Under the pieces are notes generated by a model. The model was not told the DNA's origin. It made no database searches and saw only the letters and a list, made by a program, of their open reading frames with translations. DNA of 64,000 nucleotides from Romboutsia ilealis. GTDB lineage: Bacteria > Bacillota > Clostridia > Peptostreptococcales > Peptostreptococcaceae. Below are positions 45,474-59,202 of this stretch, one piece after another (position 1 is the first letter of the stretch; every line of letters begins with the position of its first letter). Where the stretch lies: assembly GCF_900015215.1 (NCBI RefSeq), contig NZ_LN555523.1:255336-319335 (forward strand), written 5' to 3'. A program made the translations under genes and the position numbers.

Positions 45474-45673
45474 AAATACTTATCCATAAAATAAATTTAT
45501 ATATTGAGAAATTATGAAAAGAGTTGTTAATAATCGGAATGGGTTTATTAATGATTTATCTATATAAATAGAAATTAAATATATTATAGAATATATTAGA
45601 CGAACTTAGATTACTTGAATTTACATTTAATTAATGGTAATTTATATTTAAATTAATATTAAGGAGGAGAATT

Positions 45674-46048
45674 ATGAAATTTAAGTTTTGTCACAATAAT
45701 TTCAATGTATTAAATCTTGAAAAGAGTTTAGAATTTTATACAAAGGCACTTGGATTAGTTGAAACTAAAAGAACAGTAGCAGAAGATGGAAGCTTTATAT
45801 TAGTGTTCTTAGGTGATGGAGAGAGTACACATAAGTTAGAATTAACTTGGTTAAGAGATTGGGATAGACCTTATAACTTGGGAGATAATGAGTTTCATCT
45901 AGCATTTAGAGTAGAAAATTTTGATGGTGCATATAATTTACATAAAGAAATGGGATGTATATGCTATGAAAATAAGGAAATGGGAATATACTTTATATCA
46001 GACCCAGATAATTATTGGATAGAAATAGTACCAGAAAATATGAAATAG
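45674..46048 (+). CDS. Glyoxalase I / VOC family protein
   Basis: This 124-residue VOC-fold protein has two beta-alpha-beta modules. Metal ligands as in lactoylglutathione lyase are visible: His in FCHNNFNV near the start, Glu in LELTW, His in EFHLAFRV and Glu in WIEIVPE. NLEKSLEFYTKALGL is characteristic. The family detoxifies methylglyoxal; the thiol cofactor in this organism is unknown. AAGGAGGAG precedes the ATG. It is followed after 9 nt by a PTS IIB-like gene, probably in one transcript. Confidence 0.85.
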   Translation: MKFKFCHNNFNVLNLEKSLEFYTKALGLVETKRTVAEDGSFILVFLGDGESTHKLELTWLRDWDRPYNLGDNEFHLAFRVENFDGAYNLHKEMGCICYENKEMGIYFISDPDNYWIEIVPENMK

Positions 46049-46057
46049 AGGGAAGTT

Positions 46058-46360
46058 ATGAAGAAAATAATAGTTGTAGTAGCGAATAGTGATTATTGTA
46101 TAGAATCTTTAAAGAAAGCAGGGGATTCTATGGATGTAGAGATAAAGTTTGAAATTCAATCAGAAGGAAAAATAATAAACGAGCTGTCTATACGTGATAT
46201 AAAAGAATCAACAGCGGTATTATTTGCTATAGATGGAGAAGTGGAAGACTTAGAAAAGATAGAAAGATTCATAGATTGTGAATACTATGAGGTTGAAGAA
46301 CAGTTTATAGAAAATGATGCAAAATCAGTATTACAAGAGATATTATCGGATTTAAATTAA
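46058..46360 (+). CDS. Orphan PTS fructose-type IIB-like protein lacking the active Cys
   Basis: The 100-residue protein matches the fold of fructose-type PTS IIB domains: KKIIVVVAN at the start, DVEIKFEIQSEGKIINELSIRDIKESTAVLFAID, then ERFIDCEYYEV. In true IIB domains the first loop is ACPTGIAHT with the phosphorylated Cys; here it reads ANSDYCIES, so Asn replaces the Cys and a Cys occurs four residues later. No IIA, IIC or HPr genes are near. It may be a regulatory or repurposed domain. Confidence 0.6.
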   Translation: MKKIIVVVANSDYCIESLKKAGDSMDVEIKFEIQSEGKIINELSIRDIKESTAVLFAIDGEVEDLEKIERFIDCEYYEVEEQFIENDAKSVLQEILSDLN

Positions 46361-46465
46361 TTTTAAGTAAGTGAAAAAATAAAACATTTTGTTATTTTAA
46401 AAGTACAGAATATACTATTGATTATATTTAAGATTTAAATAATATATCATAGCTATATATATATA

Positions 46466-46511
46466 AAAGACCTTTAAGGTAGTATAATAACTACCTTAAA
46501 GGTCTTTTTTA
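46466..46511 (+). terminator. Terminator after the glyoxalase/IIB-like pair
   Basis: The perfect stem AAAAGACCTTTAAGGTAGT/ACTACCTTAAAGGTCTTTT with a short loop and T-run. Confidence 0.9.
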
Positions 46512-46569
46512 TATATAGTAATATCTTTAGAAAAATAGTGCAAAATATATTTAATAAGGAGGATGTAAC

Positions 46570-48510
46570 GTGATTAAAAAGACCATTATAACTAATACTA
46601 TTACATTTATGATTGTTATGTTTTTTGTTATTACATTCAAATCAATATTTGGAAATGAAAATACATTGATTGGTGTTACTACAATAACAGCAACGCTTAT
46701 GTTTTTAGAGCGAGATTTTACAGCGTCACCTTTAAAAAATGTCTTAAAATTTATAGGAGTAAATTTATTGATAGGACTCGGAGCATCACTGATTGTTGCA
46801 AGTAATCTATGGCTAGGACTTATAATTAATTTTATAGTAGTATTTATATTTAGTTATATATTTACTTATAACTTAAGACAACCATTGTATGTTCCTTTTG
46901 GATTGCAGTATATATTTTTATTATCAACACCTGTATCAACTGACAGATTAGGAATCAGATTATTAGCCTTAATATCTGGAGCGTTGATAATAATGTTAGT
47001 CCAATTACTTGTTAATAGAAATAAATTAGATACTCATGGTAACAAGATATTAGTAGGTATATGTGAATCTATCGAGAATAAGGTAGATTGCATTAAAGAT
47101 AAATCAGACAACTATGATTCTATAAGTAATGTAAGTTCATCTATAGATGAATTTAGAACTATAATATACGATAAGAGAGAGTTAGATTATTATTTGACAA
47201 AAGAGGCTAAAATAAAGTTGAATATGTCTGTAGCTCTAGAAGGTATAAATACTGTGTTATATAGTGTAGATAATAAGTTGATAAATCTAAACATACTAGA
47301 TACTTTAGAAGAATTATTAAAAGTTGCAAAGAAAGTAATTTCTATTAATCCTAAAAAAGATAAAATAATACAACTGAATTCTTACGATATTAAGAAACTT
47401 TTAGATTATTGTCAAGAACAGGAAATAAATGATTTGCTTAATTTACAATTATTAGAAGGGATGATTTATTTAGATGATACGCTACAAGAGCTTACTAAAC
47501 TTGATAAAGAACAATATAATGCAATTAATAAAATAGGAAAAAAAGTAGATGTATCTTCAGATAAAAATATCAAATATCTTTTTAAAACAACTGATTCACC
47601 TAAATACTGTTATGCCATGCGTATGGCTATAACTATGACTATAGGATTGTTCTTAATAGAATATTTTAAACTTTCTGAAGGAAGATGGATATTGTTTACT
47701 ATATTGTCGTTAACTACTCCGTTATATGAAACATCTAAACACAAAATTATATACAGAATAGAAGCCACTTTAATAGGGGCTATAATAATAACTGTACTAT
47801 TTAGTATATTTAAATCTGAAGATAGTAGACTGCTTATAGTAATGTTAAGTGGTTATTTGCAAGGGTATGTAAATGAGTATAAACATAAAACAATATTTGT
47901 AACTATATCAGCAATTGGATCTGCAGCTATTGTTGGTAATATTCAAGCTTTGACAATTGGAAGAATTATAATGGTAGTTATAGGTGCTCTAGTAGCTATA
48001 ATAGCCAATAAGTATTTATTCCCTTATAATTTAGAGAAATCAAATTATCAAATAAGAAGAATATATGATGTTTCTATAAAAAAAATGTTTAATGAATTAT
48101 GCAGTTTAGTAGAAGGTAAAAATAATCCTGAAGTTATAAAAAATTTATTTGTTACAACCTCTATTATAGAATCTAAAGCAAGAATCAATGAGCAGATAGA
48201 TAAAGATAAAAATTATATAAGTATAGTAAATGAAAGAAGATGTCTAGTGAGTAATATTTATGAGTTATATATGTGGATTTATAGAGAAAATATAAATTTA
48301 CAGGATAGGGATAAAATTATTAATTATATAAAATTATTAATTGAATATAGAGATGATAATAAAACAGATAAAGTAACACTTGTAGAAAAAGGGATAAATG
48401 AAAGTAATAATATAAAAACAAAGATTATAATAAGTACTATACTAGTAATACTTGAAGAACTAGAAAGATTAAGTGAACTGGTTAAATTAAGTGAAAAAGC
48501 TCAGATTTAA
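46570..48510 (+). CDS. FUSC-family membrane protein (aromatic acid exporter-like)
   Basis: This 646-residue protein has two blocks of about five to six hydrophobic helices (residues ~5-150 and ~350-480), each followed by a soluble helical region, as in FUSC/YccS/AaeB-type proteins. The second block starts YAMRMAITMTIGLFLIEYFKLSEGRWILFTILSLTTP, a typical family segment. The group is linked to export of aromatic or other acids; the substrate here is unknown. AAGGAGG lies upstream of ATG 46570. Its 3' end overlaps the MarR gene by 4 bp. Confidence 0.8.
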   Translation: MIKKTIITNTITFMIVMFFVITFKSIFGNENTLIGVTTITATLMFLERDFTASPLKNVLKFIGVNLLIGLGASLIVASNLWLGLIINFIVVFIFSYIFTYNLRQPLYVPFGLQYIFLLSTPVSTDRLGIRLLALISGALIIMLVQLLVNRNKLDTHGNKILVGICESIENKVDCIKDKSDNYDSISNVSSSIDEFRTIIYDKRELDYYLTKEAKIKLNMSVALEGINTVLYSVDNKLINLNILDTLEELLKVAKKVISINPKKDKIIQLNSYDIKKLLDYCQEQEINDLLNLQLLEGMIYLDDTLQELTKLDKEQYNAINKIGKKVDVSSDKNIKYLFKTTDSPKYCYAMRMAITMTIGLFLIEYFKLSEGRWILFTILSLTTPLYETSKHKIIYRIEATLIGAIIITVLFSIFKSEDSRLLIVMLSGYLQGYVNEYKHKTIFVTISAIGSAAIVGNIQALTIGRIIMVVIGALVAIIANKYLFPYNLEKSNYQIRRIYDVSIKKMFNELCSLVEGKNNPEVIKNLFVTTSIIESKARINEQIDKDKNYISIVNERRCLVSNIYELYMWIYRENINLQDRDKIINYIKLLIEYRDDNKTDKVTLVEKGINESNNIKTKIIISTILVILEELERLSELVKLSEKAQI

Positions 48511-48521
48511 AGATCTGAGCT
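48498..48521. terminator. Hairpin inside the overlapping 3' ends of the FUSC and marR-type genes
   Basis: The perfect stem AGCTCAGAT/ATCTGAGCT with a 6-nt loop. It includes the stop codons of both convergent genes, with A5 before and a TT after, and could act in both directions. Confidence 0.6.
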
Positions 48522-48959
48522 TATTCCATTTAATACCTCTTTTAAAGTAATAAGAGAATCATTTAATTTATTAAGCTTATCTTGAGATAAAGGTGAAAAT
48601 TTATTTTTTAATGATGACTCAAATTCTAAAAATTTATTTTCTAAAAATATATTTCCTTTTTCGGTTAAGTTTATATTTATAACTCTTCGGTCTTTTTCAT
48701 CAGGGATTCTTTCAATCATATCTTCGTCGATAAGTTTATTTAATAACTTAGTCATATTAGGTGTAGATATAAAAAGTTTTTTTGCTACTTCTGATATAGG
48801 TTGTTGCCCTTCCTTTTTTAAAACCGCTAATATTTGAAAGTGTGAATGATTTAAATTACCTTTATCAAATTTACAATTATCATGTAAAAGTTTCTTTTTA
48901 AATAAAGGAATAATCGTTATAAAGTTTCGAACAATTTGTTCTAATTTAACTTCATCCAT
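48507..48959 (-). CDS. MarR family transcriptional regulator
   Basis: This 150-residue winged-helix regulator has LNHSHFQILAVLKKEGQQPISEVAKKLFISTPNMTKLLNKLIDEDMIERIPDEKDRRVININLTEKG, including the DxRxx wing motif typical of MarR. GGAGGTAA precedes the start. It is divergent from the two-gene ABC exporter, whose promoter carries repeats of a MarR-style operator, so it very probably represses that exporter. Confidence 0.92.
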   Translation of the reverse strand: MDEVKLEQIVRNFITIIPLFKKKLLHDNCKFDKGNLNHSHFQILAVLKKEGQQPISEVAKKLFISTPNMTKLLNKLIDEDMIERIPDEKDRRVININLTEKGNIFLENKFLEFESSLKNKFSPLSQDKLNKLNDSLITLKEVLNGISSDL

Positions 48960-49041
48960 TTATTGTTACCTCCATATAATACATATTTGTTATTTAATAT
49001 CGTTAATTTGTAATACTATATAAAGAATGATATTTATATTA

Positions 49042-49069
49042 TTGACTTTTATTAAAAAAAGTATATACT
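49042..49069 (+). promoter_or_regulatory. Promoter of the ABC exporter operon
   Basis: TTGACT (49042-49047), a 16-nt spacer and TATACT (49064-49069). Confidence 0.8.
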
Positions 49070-49076
49070 TAAAAAG

Positions 49077-49121
49077 TATAATAGTTAAAAAGTATAACTA
49101 TTATAAAATATAACTATTATA
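49077..49121. promoter_or_regulatory. MarR-type operator: inverted repeat plus third half-site
   Basis: TATAATAGTTA (49077-49087) and TAACTATTATA (49095-49105) form a perfect 11-bp inverted repeat. TAACTATTATA is repeated directly at 49111-49121, a 16-bp phase from the second arm. It starts 8 nt past the -10 box, where a bound repressor would block initiation. Confidence 0.8.
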
Positions 49122-49164
49122 ATTATACAACAAATTTTATTGAAATGGAGGTAAAAATTTAAAT

Positions 49165-51384
49165 ATGACTAAAGTTTTAAAATACTTAAAGCCATTTACA
49201 TTATCACTTATATTAGTCATAGGGCTTTTGATAGTACAAGCGACTTGTGATTTATCTTTACCAGACTATACGTCAAATATAGTTAACGTAGGGATACAAC
49301 AAAATGGTATAAAAAATGCAGTGCCTACCGTTATTAGAGAAAAAGAATTAAATAAACTAATGATTTTTATGGATAACAATCAAAAAGATGAAGTAAATAA
49401 AAATTATAAGTTAATAGACAAGGATAATTTAACTAAGGAAGAATATGATAAAGAGGTTAAAAAATATCCAATATTAAAAAGTGAACCGTTATATAAGTTA
49501 AATACAAATGATAAAAAAGAAATAGAAAATTTAAATAAAATAATGAGTAAGGCTTTGGTGAAGGTGTCAGGTATTGAAGCTGCAAGCCAACAAGGAAAAA
49601 TACCAAATCTTCCAACAGGAGTAGATATTTTTTCTGTAATTGAAAAACTACCTCAAGCTCAAATAGATGAGATGACAAAAGAGATAGATAATAAAACAAG
49701 TGATTTAGATGAAAATATGCTAACTCAATCATCTATATATGCTGTAAAAAATGAATATGAAGCTATAGGTATAAATATAGAAAAATTACAAAATAATTAT
49801 ATATTTAAATCAGGTGCAGCTATGCTGGGAATAGCACTTATAAGTTTATTAGCAACTATAGTTGTTGGATTTATTGGTTCAAGAGTAGGTGCTGGAATAG
49901 GGCGAAGTCTTCGTAAAGATGTATTTAGAAAAGTTGTAAGTTTTTCAAATGTTGAATTTGATAAATTTTCAACTGCATCACTTATAACTCGTAGTACAAA
50001 TGATATTCAACAAATACAAAACTTTACAGTTATGCTTGTAAGGATGATATTATATGCACCAATACTAGGTATAGGTGGTGTACTAAAAGTTTTAAATACT
50101 GATACATCAATGGCGTGGATAATAGGTGTAGCGGTTGTTGCTATACTTTTAGTAATTATAGTTTTATTTAGTTTAGCGATACCTAGATTTAAGAAAGTAC
50201 AAAAACTAGTAGATAAACTAAACTTAGTAACACGTGAATCACTAGTAGGTATGTTAGTTATAAGAGCTTTTAGTAATCAAAAAGTAGAGGAAAAAAGATT
50301 TGATGAAACTAACATAGATTTAAGAAAAACAAATACATTTGTAAACCGTATAATGTCAGTAATGATGCCTACGATGATGTTAATTATGAATATGATAACA
50401 ATACTAATAGTTTGGGTAGGTTCTCATAATATTGATGCAGGAGTAATGCAGGTTGGAGATATGATGGCATTTATTCAATATTCAATGCAAATAATAATGT
50501 CATTCTTAATGTTATCAATGTTATCAGTTATATTACCAAGAGCATCAGTTTCAGCTAGTCGTATAGGTGAAATATTATCAACTGATGTAGCTATAAAAGA
50601 TTCAAAAGAAACTAGAGAATTTGATGAAGATAAGTATGGAGAAGTAGAATTTAAAAATGTTTCATTTAAATATCCTGATGCGGAAGATGATGTTATAAGC
50701 AATATAAGTTTTACAGCTAAGCCTGGTCAAACAACTGCTTTTATAGGAAGTACAGGAAGTGGTAAATCAACTTTAATAAACTTAATACCTCGTTTCTTTG
50801 ATGTTACAGAAGGTGAAATTTTAGTAAATGGAGTTGATATAAGAAATATTAATCAACATAAACTTAGAGATGAAATTGGATATGTTCCACAAAAGGCAGT
50901 TTTATTCTCTGGAACTATAGATAGTAATATAAGATATGGTGCAGAAGGTTCTACAAAAGAAGATATAAGGGAAGCGGCAAGTATTGCTCAAGCTATGGAA
51001 TTTATAGAGTCAAAACCAGACAAATTTGAGACTGAAATATCTCAAGGTGGTACAAATGTATCTGGTGGACAAAAACAAAGACTTTCAATAGCTCGTGCTT
51101 TAGCTAAAAAACCTAAGATATTTATATTTGATGATAGTTTCTCAGCACTAGATTTAAAAACTGATGCAAAACTTAGAAAAGAATTAAAATCAAAAACTAA
51201 AGATGCAACAGTTTTAATAGTGGCTCAAAGAATAAGTACAATACTTCATGCTGACCAAATAGTTGTACTTGATGAAGGTAAAGTTGTAGGAATAGGAACT
51301 CACAATGAGCTTATGAAAAACTGTGAAGTTTATAAGCAAATAGCACTATCTCAACTTTCAAAGGAGGAGCTAGATAATGAGTAA
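49165..51384 (+). CDS. Heterodimeric ABC multidrug exporter, degenerate-site subunit
   Basis: This 739-residue fused membrane-ATPase subunit has an extra ~140-residue hydrophilic loop (about residues 55-205) between the first two helices, as in BmrC/LmrC-type proteins. Its ATPase keeps Walker A (GSTGSGKST) and signature VSGGQKQR but has Asp for the catalytic Glu (FIFDDSFSALD) and Gln for the switch His (IVAQRIST). It thus forms the non-catalytic site of an asymmetric heterodimer with the next gene product. GGAGG lies 13 nt before the ATG, slightly long. Confidence 0.9.
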   Translation: MTKVLKYLKPFTLSLILVIGLLIVQATCDLSLPDYTSNIVNVGIQQNGIKNAVPTVIREKELNKLMIFMDNNQKDEVNKNYKLIDKDNLTKEEYDKEVKKYPILKSEPLYKLNTNDKKEIENLNKIMSKALVKVSGIEAASQQGKIPNLPTGVDIFSVIEKLPQAQIDEMTKEIDNKTSDLDENMLTQSSIYAVKNEYEAIGINIEKLQNNYIFKSGAAMLGIALISLLATIVVGFIGSRVGAGIGRSLRKDVFRKVVSFSNVEFDKFSTASLITRSTNDIQQIQNFTVMLVRMILYAPILGIGGVLKVLNTDTSMAWIIGVAVVAILLVIIVLFSLAIPRFKKVQKLVDKLNLVTRESLVGMLVIRAFSNQKVEEKRFDETNIDLRKTNTFVNRIMSVMMPTMMLIMNMITILIVWVGSHNIDAGVMQVGDMMAFIQYSMQIIMSFLMLSMLSVILPRASVSASRIGEILSTDVAIKDSKETREFDEDKYGEVEFKNVSFKYPDAEDDVISNISFTAKPGQTTAFIGSTGSGKSTLINLIPRFFDVTEGEILVNGVDIRNINQHKLRDEIGYVPQKAVLFSGTIDSNIRYGAEGSTKEDIREAASIAQAMEFIESKPDKFETEISQGGTNVSGGQKQRLSIARALAKKPKIFIFDDSFSALDLKTDAKLRKELKSKTKDATVLIVAQRISTILHADQIVVLDEGKVVGIGTHNELMKNCEVYKQIALSQLSKEELDNE

Positions 51385-53224
51385 TAAAAAAGGAATGAAA
51401 AGACCTGGCGGCATGGGCGGAGGTCATATGAAAATGGGTCAAGAAAAGGCTAAAGACTTTAAAGGTACGATGAAAAAACTAATAAGCTATTTAAGCCCAT
51501 ATAAATTAGCTATATTATTGGTTATAGTTTTTGCTATAGGAAGTTCTGTATTTAATATAGTTGGTCCTAAAATATTAGGAAATGCAACAACTAAAATATT
51601 TGAAGGTCTAGTTAGTAAGGTAAGTAATAGTGGTGGAGGTATAGATTTTGATGCTATATTTAGAACTTTAACTATACTTGCAAGTTTATATATTATAAGT
51701 TCGATATTCTCTTTTATTCAAACTTTTATAACATCAGATATATCCCAAAAGGTATCTTATAATTTAAGAAAATCTATATCTGAAAAAATTAACAAATTAC
51801 CTCTTAACTATTATGATAGAAAGACTAATGGAGAAGTTTTATCGAGAGTAACGAATGACATAGATGCAATAAGTCAAAACTTAAACCAAATATTATCACA
51901 AATGATAACAGCATCAACTACTCTTATTGGGGTTTTAATAATGATGTTATCGATAAGTGTTACAATGACGTTAGTTAGTTTAATTGTAATACCTTTATCT
52001 TTAGTGATGATTATGTTCGTTGTAAAAAAATCTCAAAAGCACTTTAGAGCGCAACAAGAGTACTTAGGACATACTAATGGACATATAGAAGAAATGTATA
52101 GTGGTCATAATATAATGAAAGCATTCAATGGTGAAGAAAAAGCTATTGAAGAGTTTGATAAATTAAGTGATACGTTATATAACTCAGCCTGGAAATCACA
52201 ATTCTTATCAGGAATGATGATGCCGATAATGACATTTATAGGTAACTTAGGATATGTAATAGTAGCTATAATGGGTGGATTCTTAGCTATAAGAAATAAA
52301 ATTCAAGTTGGGGATATACTTGCATTTATTCAATACGTAAGATCATTTATGCAACCTATAGCTCAAACTGCTCAAATAGCTAATGTAATGCAACAAACAG
52401 CAGCTGCAGCAGAAAGAGTGTTTGAATTCTTAGAAGAAGATGAAGTTGTAGAAGATGTTGAAAATCCAATATCAACTGAAGGGATAAAAGGTGCAGTAGA
52501 ATTTGAAAATGTTAAATTTGGATACAATGAAGAGAAGATAATCATAAAAGATTTTTCTATAAATATAAAGCCAGGTCAAAAGGTAGCGATAGTTGGGCCT
52601 ACTGGTGCCGGTAAAACTACAATTGTAAAATTACTTATGAGATTTTACGAATTAAATGGAGGTAAAATACTAATAGATGGCCATGACTATAGAGATTTTA
52701 CCAGAAATGATTTAAGAAAAGTATTTGGTATGGTTTTACAAGATACTTGGTTATTTAATGGTAGCATAATGGAAAATATACGTTATGGTCGTCTTGATGC
52801 AAGTGATGAAGAAGTAATCGAAGCTGCTAAGTTAGCTCATGCGCATCATTTTATAAAGACACTAGCTGATGGATATAATATGGAGATAAATGAAGAAGCA
52901 GATAATATATCACAAGGTCAAAAACAATTATTAACAATAGCTAGGGCTATACTTTCAGATCCTAAAATATTGATATTAGATGAAGCAACAAGTTCTGTAG
53001 ATACTCGTACAGAGGTATTGATACAACAAGCTATGGAAAATCTTATGGAAGGTAGAACTAGTTTCATAATAGCTCATAGACTATCTACAATAAAAAATGC
53101 AGATGTAATATTAGTAATGAAAGATGGAGATATAGTTGAACAAGGAAATCATGAAGAATTATTAAAATCAAAAGGATTCTATAGTGAACTATATAACAGT
53201 CAATTTGAAGAAGAAGTATGTTAG
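51377..53224 (+). CDS. Heterodimeric ABC multidrug exporter, catalytic subunit
   Basis: This 615-residue subunit has six membrane helices, then an ATPase with Walker A (GPTGAGKTT), signature NISQGQKQ, an intact Walker B with catalytic Glu (LILDEATSSVD) and switch His (IIAHRLST). The Gly/Met-rich N-terminus (KGMKRPGGMGGGHMKMG) is as in BmrD-like partners. It overlaps the first subunit gene by 8 bp, with AGGAGG inside that gene, so translation is coupled. The pair probably expels drugs or peptides under MarR control. Confidence 0.92.
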   Translation: MSNKKGMKRPGGMGGGHMKMGQEKAKDFKGTMKKLISYLSPYKLAILLVIVFAIGSSVFNIVGPKILGNATTKIFEGLVSKVSNSGGGIDFDAIFRTLTILASLYIISSIFSFIQTFITSDISQKVSYNLRKSISEKINKLPLNYYDRKTNGEVLSRVTNDIDAISQNLNQILSQMITASTTLIGVLIMMLSISVTMTLVSLIVIPLSLVMIMFVVKKSQKHFRAQQEYLGHTNGHIEEMYSGHNIMKAFNGEEKAIEEFDKLSDTLYNSAWKSQFLSGMMMPIMTFIGNLGYVIVAIMGGFLAIRNKIQVGDILAFIQYVRSFMQPIAQTAQIANVMQQTAAAAERVFEFLEEDEVVEDVENPISTEGIKGAVEFENVKFGYNEEKIIIKDFSINIKPGQKVAIVGPTGAGKTTIVKLLMRFYELNGGKILIDGHDYRDFTRNDLRKVFGMVLQDTWLFNGSIMENIRYGRLDASDEEVIEAAKLAHAHHFIKTLADGYNMEINEEADNISQGQKQLLTIARAILSDPKILILDEATSSVDTRTEVLIQQAMENLMEGRTSFIIAHRLSTIKNADVILVMKDGDIVEQGNHEELLKSKGFYSELYNSQFEEEVC

Positions 53225-53230
53225 ATGATG

Positions 53231-53270
53231 AAACCGCACTAATCTTATAGATTAGTGTGGTTTTACTTTT
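53231..53270 (+). terminator. Terminator of the ABC exporter operon
   Basis: The stem AAACCGCACTAATC/GATTAGTGTGGTTT (one G-U pair) is followed by a T-rich tail. Confidence 0.85.
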
Positions 53271-53377
53271 TATTAAAGATAATAGTTCTACATATAATAA
53301 AAGGATAAAATTTACCATAATAAAAAAATCCTAATATGGGAAACTTAAGTATAAATATTCGTTGAGGAGGTAAAGCT

Positions 53378-53659
53378 ATGGATAATATGAGAGAAATGAG
53401 AAATAAAGTTCAAGATGGAAAATATAACTTAACTTTAGAAATAGCAGATGGTGCTTATTTTGGAACATATGATGATGTAGATGTTAAGTCTGGAGAAGAC
53501 TTAGTTCGAAATTACTTAAGAAGTAACTCTGATGATGCAAATTTTAATGATATAAAAATAAAATATAATAAAAATAGACATACTGTAAAGGTTACAGCGG
53601 AATTAAATTATGATAATAATGTGCACAGTGATTATCATAATAGAGGGAAGTTAATGTAA
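53378..53659 (+). CDS. Small hypothetical protein next to the rRNA operon
   Basis: This 93-residue acidic/basic mixed soluble protein (QDGKYNLTLEIADGAYFGTYDDVDVKSGEDLVRNYLRS...) starts after GGAGG. Beta-strand-like alternation in residues 13-30 and 58-80 suggests a small alpha/beta domain. No signal peptide or recognised family. Good codon use and a strong ribosome binding site support a real gene. It ends ~70 nt before the rRNA promoter. Confidence 0.65.
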   Translation: MDNMREMRNKVQDGKYNLTLEIADGAYFGTYDDVDVKSGEDLVRNYLRSNSDDANFNDIKIKYNKNRHTVKVTAELNYDNNVHSDYHNRGKLM

Positions 53660-53727
53660 TTTTAGAATTTAAATAATTATTATAAAGGACAAGTAAAAAT
53701 ATTAATCTGAATTTTTTAAAAAAAGTA

Positions 53728-53756
53728 TTGACTACTTAAATTTAAGATGGTATAGT
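53728..53756 (+). promoter_or_regulatory. rRNA operon promoter P1
   Basis: TTGACT (53728-53733), a 17-nt spacer and TATAGT (53751-53756). Confidence 0.85.
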
Positions 53757-53809
53757 TATACTTGTCCTTAAGGAAAGGGCAAAAAAATAACAACAACTTA
53801 AAAAATAAG

Positions 53810-53838
53810 TTGACAAAGATAAATAACTTTGATAAACT
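53810..53838 (+). promoter_or_regulatory. rRNA operon promoter P2
   Basis: Perfect TTGACA (53810-53815), a 17-nt spacer and TAAACT (53833-53838), about 82 bp after P1. Tandem promoters are usual for rRNA operons. Confidence 0.75.
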
Positions 53839-53863
53839 TAAGAAGTTGTAAAAATGAACTTTG

Positions 53864-53880
53864 AAAATTAAACAGTAGGT
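53864..53880 (+). other. 16S processing stem, left arm
   Basis: AAAATTAAACAGTAGGT is the exact complement of ACCTACTGTTTAATTTT at 55542-55558, just past the 16S 3' end. The two arms form the 17-bp precursor stem that RNase III-type enzymes cut during 16S maturation. Confidence 0.85.
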
Positions 53881-53957
53881 TAATTTATAGAATTGAAACT
53901 AAACAAACCAAGCCAGATATTCAGATAATGATTAGTCTGAGCAGGTAATCAAATTTA

Positions 53958-54008
53958 TTTGAGCAACGGATGTATCTGAAGTGGTAGCGAAGATATAACG
54001 TTGGCGAT
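53958..54008. repeat. rRNA-leader copy of the dispersed repeat
   Basis: TTTGAGCAACGGATGTATC (53958-53976) is identical to 18886-18904; GGTAGCGAAG and CGTTGGCGATA follow in the same order as in the dispersed copies. It ends ~17 nt before the mature 16S. Confidence 0.75.
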
Positions 54009-54024
54009 ATAAATTCGAAGAATT

Positions 54025-58705
<4,681 letters not shown>

Positions 58706-58840
58706 AATAAACCTAAAGGTTTATATCGCCAACCAAATTATTATTAAAATATTAATAAGGAAGATTTCGGTTGCTAAAATAAAATGATTAATATGTAAAT
58801 GATATGCAGTTTTCAGAGTATTAACTCTAAATTAAAGATT

Positions 58841-58958
58841 ATGTGGTTATTATAGCAAAGAGGATACACCTGTTCCCATACCGAACACAGAAGTTAAGCT
58901 CTTTAGCGGCGATGGTACTTGGTGGGCGACCGCCTGGGAGAGTAGCACGTAGCCACGT
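58841..58958 (+). rRNA. rrf: 5S ribosomal RNA
   Basis: The ~118-nt gene contains the core CCATACCGAACACAGAAGTTAAG and GGGAGAGTAGCACG, with the terminal stem formed by ATGTGGT and GCCACGT. The 135-nt spacer from the 23S has no tRNA. Ends are approximate. Confidence 0.93.
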
Positions 58959-58975
58959 AATCTTTTTTTGTTTCT
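58951..58975 (+). terminator. End of the rRNA operon
   Basis: CACGTAATC can pair with GATTATGTG before the 5S and is followed by T7, so the outer 5S stem doubles as terminator. No gene is seen between here and 59202. Confidence 0.6.
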
Positions 58976-59202
58976 AAATTAAATTCATTTCTTTAAAAAT
59001 CTACTTTAATTCTAATTATAAATTCTAAAATATAGTTATAAATCCATTTAATAATGCCATCAATTTAAAGTTCATAATCTAGTATAGAAATTTAAGAAAA
59101 TACGATTATTATATTAAATTTATGCTAAAAATAATAATTATAAAGCAATATGTTAATACTAAAAATGATATATTGAAAAGAATACATAAAAGGAGAGAGA
59201 TT

